Of a DNA stretch of 59,193 nucleotides, positions 1 through 8,396 are shown in pieces. The stretch's first letter is position 1, and every line of letters starts with the position of its first letter. The DNA comes from Polaromonas sp. (GTDB lineage Bacteria > Pseudomonadota > Gammaproteobacteria > Burkholderiales > Burkholderiaceae_C), in NCBI RefSeq assembly GCF_030680935.1, contig NZ_JAUXUP010000010.1, positions 1 through 59,193 on the forward strand, written 5' to 3'. The position numbers and the translations under genes are program-made. The notes under the pieces are model-generated. The model ran no database searches. It was given only the letters and a program-made list of their open reading frames with translations, and was not told where the DNA came from.

Positions 1-10
1 AATTTATCGC

Positions 11-96
11 TGGTGGAGAGGGCTGGATTCGAACCAGCGTACTCGTTAGAGGGCAGATTTACAGTCTGCTGCCATTAACCACTCGGCCACCTCTCC
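11..96 (-). tRNA. tRNA-Tyr (GTA anticodon)
   Basis: Read on the minus strand it begins GGAGAGGTGGCCGAGTGG and ends with an encoded CCA after a 7-bp acceptor stem (GGAGAGG paired with CCTCTCC). The T-loop GGTTCGAATCC is intact. The anticodon loop reads CTGTAAATC with GTA in the anticodon position, so it decodes Tyr. The 86-nt length with a long variable arm is normal for bacterial tRNA-Tyr. Confidence 0.97.
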
Positions 97-158
97 TTTG
101 GCGAACCTCAGATTATGCCATGGAAATTTGACATCCGGCAATCCTGAACAACAAGTGC

Positions 159-929
159 TTACCAGTGAATACGGCTCTGCCCCTGCCCCTGCAAAAAGAG
201 GTTGGCAGCGCTGAAATGCCCACAGCCAATGAAGGGCACGGGCGGACGCAAAGCCGACAGCGGCGAAGGGTGATTAGCCGTCAGCACCAGGTGCCGCGCA
301 GGAATCAGCGCCTGTTTGGTCTGCGCGTGGGCGCCCCAGAGCATGAACACCACCGGCTCGGGCTTGGCTGCCACCGCAGCCATGAGCAGGTCGGTCAGCA
401 CTTCCCAGCCCTGTCTGGAATGGCTGGCGGCCTGGCCTTCTTCCACGGTCAGGCTGGTGTTGAGCAGCAACACCCCCTGGCCAGCCCAGCGTTCCAGCGA
501 TCCACCGCTGTGTGGTTCGGTATCGACGGCCAGATCCCGAACCAGCTCCTTGAAGATGTTGCGCAGGCTGGGCGGCGGCCTGACGCCGTCAGGCACCGAA
601 AAAGCGAGTCCCTGGGCCTGCCCGGGGCCATGGTAGGGGTCCTGACCCAGAATCACGACACGCACATCGGCCAGTGGCGTCAGGGCCAAGGCCCGAAACG
701 GCTGGGGCGGATAGACGACTGCGCCGGCGGCCAGTCGCCGCTCCATAAAGGCACCCAGTTGCTGGCCAGCCTGACTGGCCAAAAACCGGCCGACAACCGG
801 CGCCCAGTCAGCGGCCAGCGGCCAGTCGGCCGGGTTCCAGCGGGACAGATGCCGGCCGTGCCCTGGGCCTTCGGGGAGCGGTTTTGGCAGGTTTTCAAAG
901 GCCAAATCGGCCTGTAGCCCTTGTGACAT
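159..929 (-). CDS. ung: Uracil-DNA glycosylase
   Basis: Removes uracil from DNA in the first step of base-excision repair, in the cytoplasm. The 256-residue protein carries the family-1 water-activating motif [18 protein letters not shown] (catalytic Asp) and the C-terminal HPSPLSA loop that inserts into the minor groove. The N-terminus is about 25 residues longer than the E. coli enzyme, as is common in Burkholderiales. It lies downstream of trpC on the same strand with a palindromic repeat in the gap, so it may share trp-operon transcripts. The ATG at 929 is the first good start. Confidence 0.95.
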   Translation of the reverse strand: MSQGLQADLAFENLPKPLPEGPGHGRHLSRWNPADWPLAADWAPVVGRFLASQAGQQLGAFMERRLAAGAVVYPPQPFRALALTPLADVRVVILGQDPYHGPGQAQGLAFSVPDGVRPPPSLRNIFKELVRDLAVDTEPHSGGSLERWAGQGVLLLNTSLTVEEGQAASHSRQGWEVLTDLLMAAVAAKPEPVVFMLWGAHAQTKQALIPARHLVLTANHPSPLSALRPPVPFIGCGHFSAANLFLQGQGQSRIHW

Positions 930-931
930 AA

Positions 932-957
932 GCGCAAGCAGCTATTTAATTTATAGC
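932..957. repeat. Short palindromic repeat, copy A
   Basis: Consists of a GCGCAAGCA flank followed by GCTAT-N7-ATAGC. It sits between trpC and ung and overlaps the end of trpC: the palindrome itself encodes the last residues (Ala-Ile-Asn) and the TAA stop of TrpC. One of at least eleven related copies in the window. Confidence 0.8.
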
Positions 958-1746
958 GTCGGGAAACAGGGCCGCAAGCGCAACGCCGGGATCCTCGGCG
1001 CGCATGAAGGCCTCGCCGACCAGGAAGGCGTTGACCCCGGCCCCGCGCAACCGCGCCACATCGGCCGGGGTCGTGATGCCGGACTCAGTCACCAGCAGGC
1101 GGTCGGCCGGAACGTCCTGCAGCAGGCTCAGCGTGGTATCCAGCGACACCTCGAAGGTCTGCAGGTTGCGGTTATTGATGCCCAGCAAGGGCGTCTTGAG
1201 CTTGAGTGCACGCTCCAGCTCGACGCGGTTGTGCACCTCCACCAGCACAGCCATGTCCAGCGACAGGGCCAACGCCTCCAGCGATTGCATTTGCTCATCG
1301 TCCAGGCAGGCGGCGATCAAGAGGATGCAGTCCGCGCCCATGACACGCGACTCATAGACCTGGTAGGGATCGACAATAAAGTCCTTGCGCAATACCGGCA
1401 GGTCGCAGGACGCCCTCGCCTGCTTCAGGTAATCGACGCTGCCCTGGAAAAAATCCTTGTCAGTAAGTACTGACAAGCAAGCAGCCCCATGCTCCGCATA
1501 GCTTTGAGCAATATCCGCCGGAATAAAATCAGGCCGCAACACGCCTTTGGAAGGGCTGGCCTTCTTGACCTCGGCGATCACCGCGGGCTTGCCGGCGGCG
1601 AGTTTGGCGCGCAGGGCGCCGGCGAAGTCCCGCGTCAGCACCCGCGATTCGGCATCGAAACGCACCGCATCCAGTGGTTTGCGGCGCGTCGCCGCGGCCA
1701 CTTCCTGGTGCTTGACGGCAACAATCTTGTTGAGGATGTCGGACAT
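946..1746 (-). CDS. trpC: Indole-3-glycerol-phosphate synthase
   Basis: Converts CdRP to indole-3-glycerol phosphate in tryptophan synthesis. The 266-residue TIM-barrel protein has the family motifs [10 protein letters not shown] (catalytic Lys), VLRKDFI, NNRNL and LVTESGI in the expected order. It is not fused to TrpF. It starts 3 bp after the trpD stop, so the two are surely co-translated. The C-terminal Ala-Ile-Asn plus stop is formed by a dispersed palindrome (932-957), suggesting the original 3' end was altered by insertion of that repeat. Confidence 0.97.
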   Translation of the reverse strand: MSDILNKIVAVKHQEVAAATRRKPLDAVRFDAESRVLTRDFAGALRAKLAAGKPAVIAEVKKASPSKGVLRPDFIPADIAQSYAEHGAACLSVLTDKDFFQGSVDYLKQARASCDLPVLRKDFIVDPYQVYESRVMGADCILLIAACLDDEQMQSLEALALSLDMAVLVEVHNRVELERALKLKTPLLGINNRNLQTFEVSLDTTLSLLQDVPADRLLVTESGITTPADVARLRGAGVNAFLVGEAFMRAEDPGVALAALFPDAIN

Positions 1747-1749
1747 GGT

Positions 1750-2793
1750 TCAGGCCGCCAGGGCTTGGGAGGTGGCAACCAGCTGGTCCAGCTTGCCCTG
1801 GGCCGCGCCGGAATCGATGGCCTCTCGCGCCAGCGCGATGCCGGCTTTCATGCTGTCGGCGACATTGGCGGCATACAGCGCGGCGCCGGCATTGAGGATC
1901 ACGATGTCGCGCGCTGCGCCGGGCTCCTTGTTCAGCACCCCCTTGAGCATGGCCATCGACTGCTCGGGCGTTTCCACCCGCAGCGTGCGGTTGCTGGCCA
2001 TGGCCAGGCCGAAGTCCTCGGGATGAATCTCGTATTCGGTGATTTCACCGCCCTTGAGCTCGCCGACCACGGTGGCTGCACCCAGCGACACCTCGTCCAT
2101 GCCGTCCTTGCCGTAAACCACCAGCGCATGTTCGGCGCCCAGGCGCTGCAAGGCACGCACCTGGATGCCGACCAGGTCGGGGTGGAACACGCCCATCAGG
2201 ATGTTGGGCGCGTCGGCCGGGTTGGTCAGCGGCCCGAGGATGTTGAAGATGGTGCGTACGCCGAGCTCCTTGCGGACAGGCGCGACATTTTTCATCGCCG
2301 GATGGTGATTCGGCGCAAACATGAAGCCGACGCCGACATCCGCGATGCATTGGGCAATCGCCTCGGGCTTCAGGTTGATGTTGATGCCCAGGGCTTCGAG
2401 CACGTCGGCGCTGCCGGACTTGCTGCTGACGCTGCGTCCGCCATGTTTGCTGACCTTGGCGCCGGCCGCCGCCGCGACAAACATCGAGCAGGTCGAGATG
2501 TTGAAGGTGTGCGAACCGTCGCCGCCGGTGCCGACGATGTCCACCAGGTGCGTCTTGTCGGCCACGTGGACCTTGGTGGAAAACTCACGCATCACCTGCG
2601 CCGCCGCGGTGATTTCGCCGATGGTTTCCTTCTTGACGCGCAAGCCGGTGATCAGCGCGGCCATCATGACGGGCGAGAGCTCGCCGCTCATGATCAGGCG
2701 CATGATCTTGAGCATCTCGTCGTGGAAGATCTCGCGGTGTTCAATCGTGCGCTGCAGCGCTTCCTGGGGCGTGATTTTGTTGCTCATGGGCAT
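1750..2793 (-). CDS. trpD: Anthranilate phosphoribosyltransferase
   Basis: Transfers phosphoribose from PRPP to anthranilate. The 347-residue protein has the PRPP-binding glycine-rich motif [15 protein letters not shown], followed by [21 protein letters not shown], typical of TrpD. The start chosen is the ATG at 2793 (Met-Pro-Met-Ser), preceded by an AGAAGAG ribosome-binding site; an ATG two codons later is also possible. The open frame continues much further upstream, but that part is antisense to the LysE-type gene and is not coding. It is separated from trpG by ltaE and a LysE-type exporter gene. Confidence 0.96.
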   Translation of the reverse strand: MPMSNKITPQEALQRTIEHREIFHDEMLKIMRLIMSGELSPVMMAALITGLRVKKETIGEITAAAQVMREFSTKVHVADKTHLVDIVGTGGDGSHTFNISTCSMFVAAAAGAKVSKHGGRSVSSKSGSADVLEALGININLKPEAIAQCIADVGVGFMFAPNHHPAMKNVAPVRKELGVRTIFNILGPLTNPADAPNILMGVFHPDLVGIQVRALQRLGAEHALVVYGKDGMDEVSLGAATVVGELKGGEITEYEIHPEDFGLAMASNRTLRVETPEQSMAMLKGVLNKEPGAARDIVILNAGAALYAANVADSMKAGIALAREAIDSGAAQGKLDQLVATSQALAA

Positions 2794-2819
2794 GTCGTGC
2801 TCTTCTCTTGTCTCTTGAT

Positions 2820-3470
2820 TTAGTCGGTGGGATTGTCGGTCAGCGCCAGCTTGATGCCAAACCCGATGAACATCAGGCCGGCGGCGCGGTCCAGCCAGTG
2901 CATGCCCCGCTGTACCGCATCGCGCCTGGCCATCCACGCGGCGGCCAGGGCCCAGCCCACATTGACAGGGATGGCGTTGAGGTTGAACAACATGCCCAGC
3001 AGCGCAAAAGCCAGCGCCGGGTTGGCGGCGTCGGGCGTTATGAACTGCGGCACAAAGGCCAGAAAAAAAATCGCCACCTTGGGATTGAGCACATTCGTCC
3101 AGAACCCGCCAACAAACACCTCCTTGAGCGGGCGCTGCGGTTCGCTGGCGGCCACTGCTCTCAGGTCGGTGCTCGCCTGCGGGCGCCTGGAAAACAGGAT
3201 CTTGATGCCTGTCCACAGCAGGTAGGCCGCGCCCAGCCACTTGAGCACCATGAACGCCGCGCTAGAAGCGGCCAGCAACGCACCGACACCGACTGCAGCC
3301 GCGAAGATGTGGACAAAACAGCCCGCCGTGATGCCCAAGCCGGCCACGACACCCGCACGTGCGCCGGAGCGCAGGGAGTGGGTCACGATGTAGAGCACAT
3401 CGGGACCCGGCGTCAGGTTAAGCAACCAGCCAGCGGCGATGAAAAGCAGAAGATGCTGAAAGTCGGGCAC
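2820..3470 (-). CDS. LysE/RhtB-family amino-acid exporter
   Basis: A 216-residue inner-membrane protein with about six hydrophobic segments and the family signature [17 protein letters not shown] near the N-terminus. The family exports amino acids (Lys, Thr, homoserine, others). The start is a GTG at 3470, chosen because GAGGAG lies 7-8 nt upstream; that Shine-Dalgarno overlaps the ltaE stop region, implying coupling. The position inside the trp cluster directly after a threonine aldolase suggests export of a hydroxy- or aromatic amino acid, but the substrate cannot be read from sequence. Confidence 0.9.
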   Translation of the reverse strand: MPDFQHLLLFIAAGWLLNLTPGPDVLYIVTHSLRSGARAGVVAGLGITAGCFVHIFAAAVGVGALLAASSAAFMVLKWLGAAYLLWTGIKILFSRRPQASTDLRAVAASEPQRPLKEVFVGGFWTNVLNPKVAIFFLAFVPQFITPDAANPALAFALLGMLFNLNAIPVNVGWALAAAWMARRDAVQRGMHWLDRAAGLMFIGFGIKLALTDNPTD

Positions 3471-3480
3471 GGCTTGCTCC

Positions 3481-4521
3481 TCAAGCTTTGAAGAATTTCC
3501 GAATGGCGGCGACAGCGCGGTCCACGCCGCCAGTGTCCACATCCAGGTGGGTGACGAAACGCAGGCGGTAAAGCCCCGTCGCCTCAATACCCTGACCCGC
3601 CAGGTGTTTGAGCAGTGCGGCCGACTGCGCCCTGGCCTCACCCGTCAAGTCCACAAACACGATATTGGTTTGCGGTGCCTCGACCTGCAGGCCCTCGATA
3701 CCAGCCAGGCCATCTGCCAGATGGCGGGCCAGCGCATGATCCTGCGCCAGACGATTCACATGGTGATCCAGGGCGTACGAAGCCGCCGCGGCCAGCAGGC
3801 CCGCCTGCCGCATACCGCCGCCGGCCATCTTTCGGATGCGATGCGCGCGGGCGACGAATTCGCGTGAGCCGCACAGGGCAGAGCCAACCGGGGCGCCGAG
3901 GCCCTTGCTGAAACACACCGAAACGCTGTCAAAACACTGCGCGATACGCCGTGCCTCATCCAGCGGGTTGCTGCCGGTTTGCGCGGCCTGCGCCACGGCG
4001 GCATTAAAAAGTCGCGCGCCATCCAGATGGCGGCTCAAGTCTTTGCTTTTTGCCAGCGCCGTGGCCTGCTTCACATAGTCGAAGGGCAACAATTTGCCGC
4101 CCAGAGTGTTCTCCAGCGCCAGCAGCCGGGTCCGCGCAAAGTGTGCATCATCCGGCTTGATGGCCGCTTCGATGTCGGCCAGGGCCAGCGTGCCGTCGGG
4201 CTGGTGATTCAGCGGCTGAGGCTGCACGCTGCCAAACACCGCGGCGCCGCCACCTTCCCAGCGATAGCAGTGCGCCATTTGCCCCACGATGTACTCGTCA
4301 CCGCGCTGGCAATGGGCCAGGATGGCGCACAGGTTGCTCTGGGTGCCGGTGGGCACAAACAGGGCCGCTTCAAACCCCAGCATGCCGGCGATTTTTTCCT
4401 GCAAGGCATTGACGCTGGGGTCAGCGCCGAACACGTCGTCGCCCAGCGGGGCTCCCAGCATGGCCGCACGCATGGCCGCTGTGGGCCGGGTCACGGTGTC
4501 ACTGCGCAGATCAACCATCAT
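3481..4521 (-). CDS. ltaE: Low-specificity L-threonine aldolase
   Basis: PLP enzyme (fold type I) cleaving L-threonine/allo-threonine to glycine and acetaldehyde. The 346-residue protein starts with the hallmark VDLRSDTVTRPT and has HLDGARLFNA (the Asp that holds PLP) and CFSKGLGAPVGS (the PLP lysine). A GGAGG lies 5 nt before the ATG at 4521; the ATG at 4518 is also well placed. It lies inside the trp cluster between trpG and a LysE-type exporter. Its product glycine connects loosely to the glycine riboswitch elsewhere in the window. Confidence 0.95.
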   Translation of the reverse strand: MMVDLRSDTVTRPTAAMRAAMLGAPLGDDVFGADPSVNALQEKIAGMLGFEAALFVPTGTQSNLCAILAHCQRGDEYIVGQMAHCYRWEGGGAAVFGSVQPQPLNHQPDGTLALADIEAAIKPDDAHFARTRLLALENTLGGKLLPFDYVKQATALAKSKDLSRHLDGARLFNAAVAQAAQTGSNPLDEARRIAQCFDSVSVCFSKGLGAPVGSALCGSREFVARAHRIRKMAGGGMRQAGLLAAAASYALDHHVNRLAQDHALARHLADGLAGIEGLQVEAPQTNIVFVDLTGEARAQSAALLKHLAGQGIEATGLYRLRFVTHLDVDTGGVDRAVAAIRKFFKA

Positions 4522-4548
4522 TTTGGCCTCCAGCTCATAAGCAGCAGG

Positions 4549-4574
4549 CGCGAGCAGCTACTAAATTTATAGCA
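4549..4574. repeat. Short palindromic repeat, copy B
   Basis: GCGCGAGCA flank, then GCTA-N9-TAGC, in the 57-bp gap between ltaE and trpG and abutting the 3' end of trpG. Same family as copy A. Confidence 0.75.
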
Positions 4575-4578
4575 ATTT

Positions 4579-5163
4579 TCATGCGGCCTGCACCAGAAAG
4601 TTCTTCAGCATGGCGTGGCCGTGCTCAGTGAGGATGGATTCCGGGTGAAACTGCACGCCCTGAATCGGAAGCTCCTTGTGGCGCACACCCATGATTTCTC
4701 CGTCGTCGGTCCAGGCCGTGACGGCCAGCACCTCGGGGCAGGACGCTTTCTCTATTGCCAGCGAGTGGTAGCGGTTGACGGTGAACTGCGCCGGCAGGTC
4801 GGCGAACACGCCCTGCCGCGTGGTGCTGATCACGCTGGTCTTGCCGTGCATCAGCTGCTGTGCCCGGACGATCTTGCCGCCAAAGGCCGCACCCACCGCC
4901 TGGTGACCCAGGCAGACGCCCAGGATCGGCAGCTTGCCGGCAAAGTGCTGGATGGCCGCCACCGAAATACCGGCTTCCGCCGGGGAACAGGGGCCGGGTG
5001 AGACCACCAGTAGGTCCGGCGCGCGTTCGGCAATGCCTTCAACGGTGATTTCGTCGTTGCGGAACACCTCGACCTCGGCACCGAGTTCGCCAAAATACTG
5101 GACGATGTTGTAGGTGAAGGAGTCGTAGTTGTCGATCATCAACAGTTTGAGTTTGCCGCTCAT
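4579..5163 (-). CDS. trpG: Anthranilate synthase, glutamine amidotransferase component II
   Basis: Supplies ammonia from glutamine to TrpE (possibly also to PabB). The 194-residue class I amidotransferase has [11 protein letters not shown] at the N-terminus, the nucleophile motif [10 protein letters not shown] and the HPES His-Glu pair near the C-terminus. The start codon lies 3 bp after the trpE stop, indicating translational coupling with trpE for 1:1 subunit synthesis. Confidence 0.97.
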   Translation of the reverse strand: MSGKLKLLMIDNYDSFTYNIVQYFGELGAEVEVFRNDEITVEGIAERAPDLLVVSPGPCSPAEAGISVAAIQHFAGKLPILGVCLGHQAVGAAFGGKIVRAQQLMHGKTSVISTTRQGVFADLPAQFTVNRYHSLAIEKASCPEVLAVTAWTDDGEIMGVRHKELPIQGVQFHPESILTEHGHAMLKNFLVQAA

Positions 5164-5166
5164 GAT

Positions 5167-6666
5167 TTACTCCAGACCTTCTTCAACCAGCTCAGAGGCA
5201 CGCAACAAGGCCCGCGCCTTGGCTTCGGTCTCTTTCCACTCCAGCTCGGCCACCGAGTCGGCCACCACGCCGGCCGCCGCCTGCACGTAAAGCATCTGGT
5301 CCTTGATCACACCGGTGCGGATCGCAATCGCCACATCCATGTCGCCGGCATAACTGAGGTAGCCGCAGGCGCCGCCGTACACGCCGCGCTTGGTCGGCTC
5401 AAGCTGATCAATCAGCTCCATCGCGTGAACCTTGGGCGCGCCGGTCAGCGTGCCTGCCGGAAAACTGGCCTTGAGCACATCCATGCTGGTCATGCCGTCG
5501 AGCAACACGCCCTCGACATTGCTGACGATGTGCATGACGTGGCTGTAGCGCTCGACTGAAAACGCCTCCGTCACCTTGACCGAGCCGGTTTTTGCGATGC
5601 GGCCAATGTCGTTGCGCGCCAGGTCGATCAGCATGACGTGTTCGGCGCGTTCTTTCGGGTCGTTGATCAGTTCCTGCTCGACCGCCGCATCGGCTTCGGG
5701 GGATGAAGCGCGGGGGCGCGTGCCGGCCAGCGGCCGCACTGTGATTTTCTGTCCCTGCTCCACCTGCTCCTGGCGCACCAGGATTTCCGGCGAGGCCCCA
5801 ACCACGTGGAAATCCCCGAAGTGGTAGTAATACATGTAGGGGGAAGGGTTCAGCGAACGCAGTGCGCGATAAAGGGACAGGGGCGACTCGGTATACCGCT
5901 TCTTGATGCGTTGGCCAACCTGCACCTGCATGAAGTCACCGGCCTCGATCAGCCGCTTGGCGCGTTCCACAGCGGCGAGGTAGTCTGCCTTGGCAAAATC
6001 GCGCTCGGCCGGGTAGCCCTGGGTGGGCTTGACCACCGGCGCACTGACCGAGTACTTGAGTTGCTCTTTCAGTTCACGCAGCCGCTTTTTGGCACTCGCA
6101 TACGCCTCGGGCAAGGCTGGGTCGGCATACACAATCAGGTAGAGCTTGCCCGACAGGTTGTCGATCACCGCCAGCTCTTCACACTGCAAGAGCAGGATGT
6201 CGGGGCAGCCCAGCGTGTCGGGCGGGCAAGAGGCTTCCAGCTTTTTCTCGATGTAGCGCACCGTGTCGTAGCCAAAATAACCGGCCAGGCCGCCGCAAAA
6301 GCGCGGCAATCCGGGTCGCAGCGCCACTTTGAAACGCTTCTGGTAATCGTTGATGAAATCCAGCGGATTGACTTTGGAGGTTTCAATGACCTGCCCATCC
6401 CGCACCACTTCGGTCAGCACATCGGCGCCAAACCCGCTGGCCCGGACCAGCGTGCGCGCCGGCAGGCCGATGAAGCTGTAGCGTCCAAAACGCTCGCCGC
6501 CGACCACGGATTCCAACAGAAAGCTGAATTTTCCGCCGTCCCGGGAGTGGGCCAGCTTGAGGTAAAGCGACAGCGGGGTTTCGAGATCGGCAAAGGCCTC
6601 GGCCATCAGCGGAATGCGGTTATAGCCTTGCTGCGCAAGGCTTTTGAATTCAAGTTCAGAGATCAC
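5167..6666 (-). CDS. trpE: Anthranilate synthase component I
   Basis: Converts chorismate to anthranilate with TrpG. The 499-residue protein has the chorismate-binding C-terminal domain (PLAGTRPRA, ERAEHVMLIDLARNDIG, FPAGTLTGAPKVHAMELI, GACGYL) and an N-terminal regulatory domain. The N-terminal element LLESV matches the Trp feedback-site region of TrpE. A GTG at 6666 was chosen as start: it has AAAGGA 9 nt upstream and gives the usual family length. The upstream 150 nt hold a candidate Trp leader peptide and hairpins. Confidence 0.96.
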   Translation of the reverse strand: MISELEFKSLAQQGYNRIPLMAEAFADLETPLSLYLKLAHSRDGGKFSFLLESVVGGERFGRYSFIGLPARTLVRASGFGADVLTEVVRDGQVIETSKVNPLDFINDYQKRFKVALRPGLPRFCGGLAGYFGYDTVRYIEKKLEASCPPDTLGCPDILLLQCEELAVIDNLSGKLYLIVYADPALPEAYASAKKRLRELKEQLKYSVSAPVVKPTQGYPAERDFAKADYLAAVERAKRLIEAGDFMQVQVGQRIKKRYTESPLSLYRALRSLNPSPYMYYYHFGDFHVVGASPEILVRQEQVEQGQKITVRPLAGTRPRASSPEADAAVEQELINDPKERAEHVMLIDLARNDIGRIAKTGSVKVTEAFSVERYSHVMHIVSNVEGVLLDGMTSMDVLKASFPAGTLTGAPKVHAMELIDQLEPTKRGVYGGACGYLSYAGDMDVAIAIRTGVIKDQMLYVQAAAGVVADSVAELEWKETEAKARALLRASELVEEGLE

Positions 6667-6730
6667 GGTGGTGTCCTTTTGCCGGTGACAAACACCCTCT
6701 GGTGCTATCACCCTCATTCACGAGGCCCGT

Positions 6731-6799
6731 GTGCGGGGCCGGGATGCCCGCACGGCAGCGCGGGCGCATCAACATCTGCAAGCCAGAGGCCGCGGCCTC
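6731..6799 (-). promoter_or_regulatory. Candidate trp attenuator hairpins
   Basis: Between the candidate leader peptide and trpE the minus strand holds a perfect 14-bp palindrome (6786-6799) and two mutually exclusive hairpins. In one, 6747-6751 pairs with 6760-6764. In the other, 6731-6737 pairs with 6747-6753 (7 bp). Competing structures of this kind are what transcription or translation attenuation requires. No U-run follows, so a classical intrinsic terminator is not visible; control could act through Rho or trpE translation. Inference from sequence only. Confidence 0.5.
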
Positions 6800-6813
6800 A
6801 AGGGGCGGCGAAG

Positions 6814-6879
6814 TCAGGCCCGCCAGGGCCAGGCTCCCCGGTCGCTGCTACCTGTTTTTATGATGCGGTGAATGAACAT
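6814..6879 (-). CDS. trpL: Candidate trp operon leader peptide
   Basis: A 21-codon reading frame upstream of trpE that ends Gly-Ala-Trp-Pro-Trp-Arg-Ala-stop. Two Trp codons within three near the stop are highly enriched for such a short peptide and are placed just before the hairpin region, as expected for ribosome-stalling attenuation. The ATG at 6879 has no clear Shine-Dalgarno, which is the main weakness. No other frame in this 350-bp intergenic region looks coding. Confidence 0.55.
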   Translation of the reverse strand: MFIHRIIKTGSSDRGAWPWRA

Positions 6880-6985
6880 AAGAGCCGGAAGTGTATCAAA
6901 CCACTTGCGCTTATCGATCAGCATCGGCTCATACTCGCAAACCCTGTTGCCCTTACGCCATTTCGCTTACAAAATGCTACAAAAC

Positions 6986-6997
6986 GAACGCTCGTTC
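6986..6997. promoter_or_regulatory. TetR-type operator-like palindrome
   Basis: GAACG-CT-CGTTC lies 11 bp before the AAGGAG of the chalcone-isomerase-like gene. It resembles the ACGAACGNTCGTT boxes bound by TetR/AcrR-family repressors. No TetR gene is in the window. Promoter elements around it are not clear. Confidence 0.35.
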
Positions 6998-7019
6998 TAT
7001 TTCTATTAAGGAGATGACC

Positions 7020-7607
7020 ATGAAGATGATCAAACGACTGACCTTGGCCCTGCTTGCAGGCCTGCTGGCCGTGGGGGCCACTGCGGCCACTGTTGAAGTG
7101 GGTGGCGTCAAACTCGAGGACAACATTGATCTGCGCGGCAGCAAGCTGGTGCTCAATGGTGCGGGCGTGCGTTACAAAGCCGTGTTCAAGGTCTACACGG
7201 CCGGCCTGTATCTGGGCAAAAAAGCCGCCACCCCGGAAGAAGTGTTTGCAACCCCCGGCCCCAAGCGGCTGCATATCACTCTTCTGCGTGAAATCGATTC
7301 GAACGAGCTCGGGAAAAATTTCACCGCCGGATTCACCGACAACGCCCCCAAAACGGAAATGTCCAAGCTGATCCCGGGTTTGATCAGAATGGGGCAAATT
7401 TTCTCTGACCAGAAAAAGCTGCTGGCCGGTGAAACCTTCTCCATCGACTGGGTGCCCGGCACCGGAACCGTCATCACGGTCAAGGGAGTGCCACAAGGCG
7501 AGCCGTTCAAGGAGCCGGAGTTTTTCAATGCGCTGATGCGCATCTGGCTTGGCTCCAAGCCCGCTGACTGGCAACTCAAGGACGCGCTGCTCGGCAAGGC
7601 CGCCTGA
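7020..7607 (+). CDS. Chalcone-isomerase-like periplasmic protein
   Basis: The 195-residue product has a signal peptide (MKMIKRL followed by a hydrophobic core, cleavage near Ala-Thr-Ala) and then the chalcone-isomerase-like domain (VGGVKLEDN, NGAGVRYK, VFKVYTAGLYLGKKA). In bacteria this fold is usually not an active chalcone isomerase and the ligand is unknown. The ATG at 7020 is used because AAGGAG lies 6 nt upstream; an ATG at 7014 is too close. It sits between the divergent trpE leader and gph, breaking the gph-trpE adjacency common in betaproteobacteria. Confidence 0.88.
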   Translation: MKMIKRLTLALLAGLLAVGATAATVEVGGVKLEDNIDLRGSKLVLNGAGVRYKAVFKVYTAGLYLGKKAATPEEVFATPGPKRLHITLLREIDSNELGKNFTAGFTDNAPKTEMSKLIPGLIRMGQIFSDQKKLLAGETFSIDWVPGTGTVITVKGVPQGEPFKEPEFFNALMRIWLGSKPADWQLKDALLGKAA

Positions 7608-7631
7608 ACCGGGCCCCAGCCACTGACAACA

Positions 7632-8396
7632 CTAACGGGGCGCAGGCCCCGTTGTTATTTCAATCCGGGCCAGATCAATTTCGGCCAGCGTATCAACAAA
7701 GCCGTCGGCGTCCACGCCGCGCACCGGCTCGCCATGGTTGTAGCCATAGGTCACCAGCAGCACCGGGCAACCAGCGGCACGGGCCGCAGCGGCGTCATTG
7801 CTGGAGTCGCCAATCATCAGCGTGCGGGCCGGCAGGCTTTGCAGCGCCTCACAGGTCCTGAGCAAGGGCAAGGGGTCGGGCTTTTTGCGCTCAAACGAGT
7901 CGCCGCCAAACACCTGCAGGAAAAAGCCATCGAGCCCCTTGGACTTGAGCAGGGGCCGCGCAAAGGCGATCGGCTTGTTGGTCAGGCAGGCCAGCCGCAG
8001 GCCCTGGCTTTCCAACAGCTTCAAGCCGTCGGTCACACCTGGATAAACATCGGCATGCTGCCCGTTGATGGCCAGGTAATGGCGCTGGTAGCTGCGCCAG
8101 GCTGCAGCGTACAGATCGGCACCTGCTCCTGAATTGATAGCTTCTTGCGCACAACCAGCATGGGCTGGAGGCCTTTTTTTCACATACTCCAGGATTGACC
8201 GGATCAAATGCTCCGAGCCCTTGCCCACCAGTGACTGCACGACGCCTCGATCCACCTGCGCCAATGAAAGATCGCCCAGCATGCGGTTCAGGGCAACCAC
8301 AAAGTCACCCATGGTGTCCACCAGGGTGCCGTCCAGGTCGATGATGGCGGCGTCAAATGCACCCGTGCCCGGCCGGAACAATAGCTCAGCGCTCAC
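7632..8396 (-). CDS. gph: Phosphoglycolate phosphatase
   Basis: HAD-superfamily hydrolase of 2-phosphoglycolate. Motif I DLDGTLVDT, motif II LTNKP and motif IV GDSSNDAAAARAAG are all present. The start is a GTG at 8396, overlapping the 3' end of the sensor-kinase gene by 11 bp, which implies coupling; longer frames upstream are antisense noise. A stretch reading CAQEAINSGAGAD (plus strand 8124-8151) is encoded by a copy of the dispersed palindrome and looks like an in-frame insertion in the cap region. Confidence 0.93.
   Translation of the reverse strand: MSAELLFRPGTGAFDAAIIDLDGTLVDTMGDFVVALNRMLGDLSLAQVDRGVVQSLVGKGSEHLIRSILEYVKKRPPAHAGCAQEAINSGAGADLYAAAWRSYQRHYLAINGQHADVYPGVTDGLKLLESQGLRLACLTNKPIAFARPLLKSKGLDGFFLQVFGGDSFERKKPDPLPLLRTCEALQSLPARTLMIGDSSNDAAAARAAGCPVLLVTYGYNHGEPVRGVDADGFVDTLAEIDLARIEITTGPAPR
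7634..7660 (+). terminator. Terminator after the chalcone-isomerase-like gene
   Basis: An 8-bp GC-rich stem (AACGGGGC/GCCCCGTT) with a 4-nt loop is followed by GTTATTT. It overlaps the last codons of gph on the other strand and may work in both directions. The U-tract is short. Confidence 0.55.
8124..8151. repeat. Short palindromic repeat, copy C (inside gph)
   Basis: TGCTCCTGAATTGATAGC followed by TTCTTGCGCA: the repeat in reverse orientation, with one arm slightly decayed. It is read in frame as part of Gph. Confidence 0.65.

Noticed and set aside
1489..2823. 444-residue plus-strand frame opposite trpC/trpD
   Set aside because: Composition is His/Gly/Asp-rich in the way antisense frames of high-GC genes are, and it is fully covered by conserved trp genes.
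6700..6735. Classical U-tract terminator for the trp leader
   Set aside because: The hairpin nearest trpE is followed by GGGCCTCGTGAATG with no U-run on the transcribed strand, so an intrinsic terminator was not claimed.
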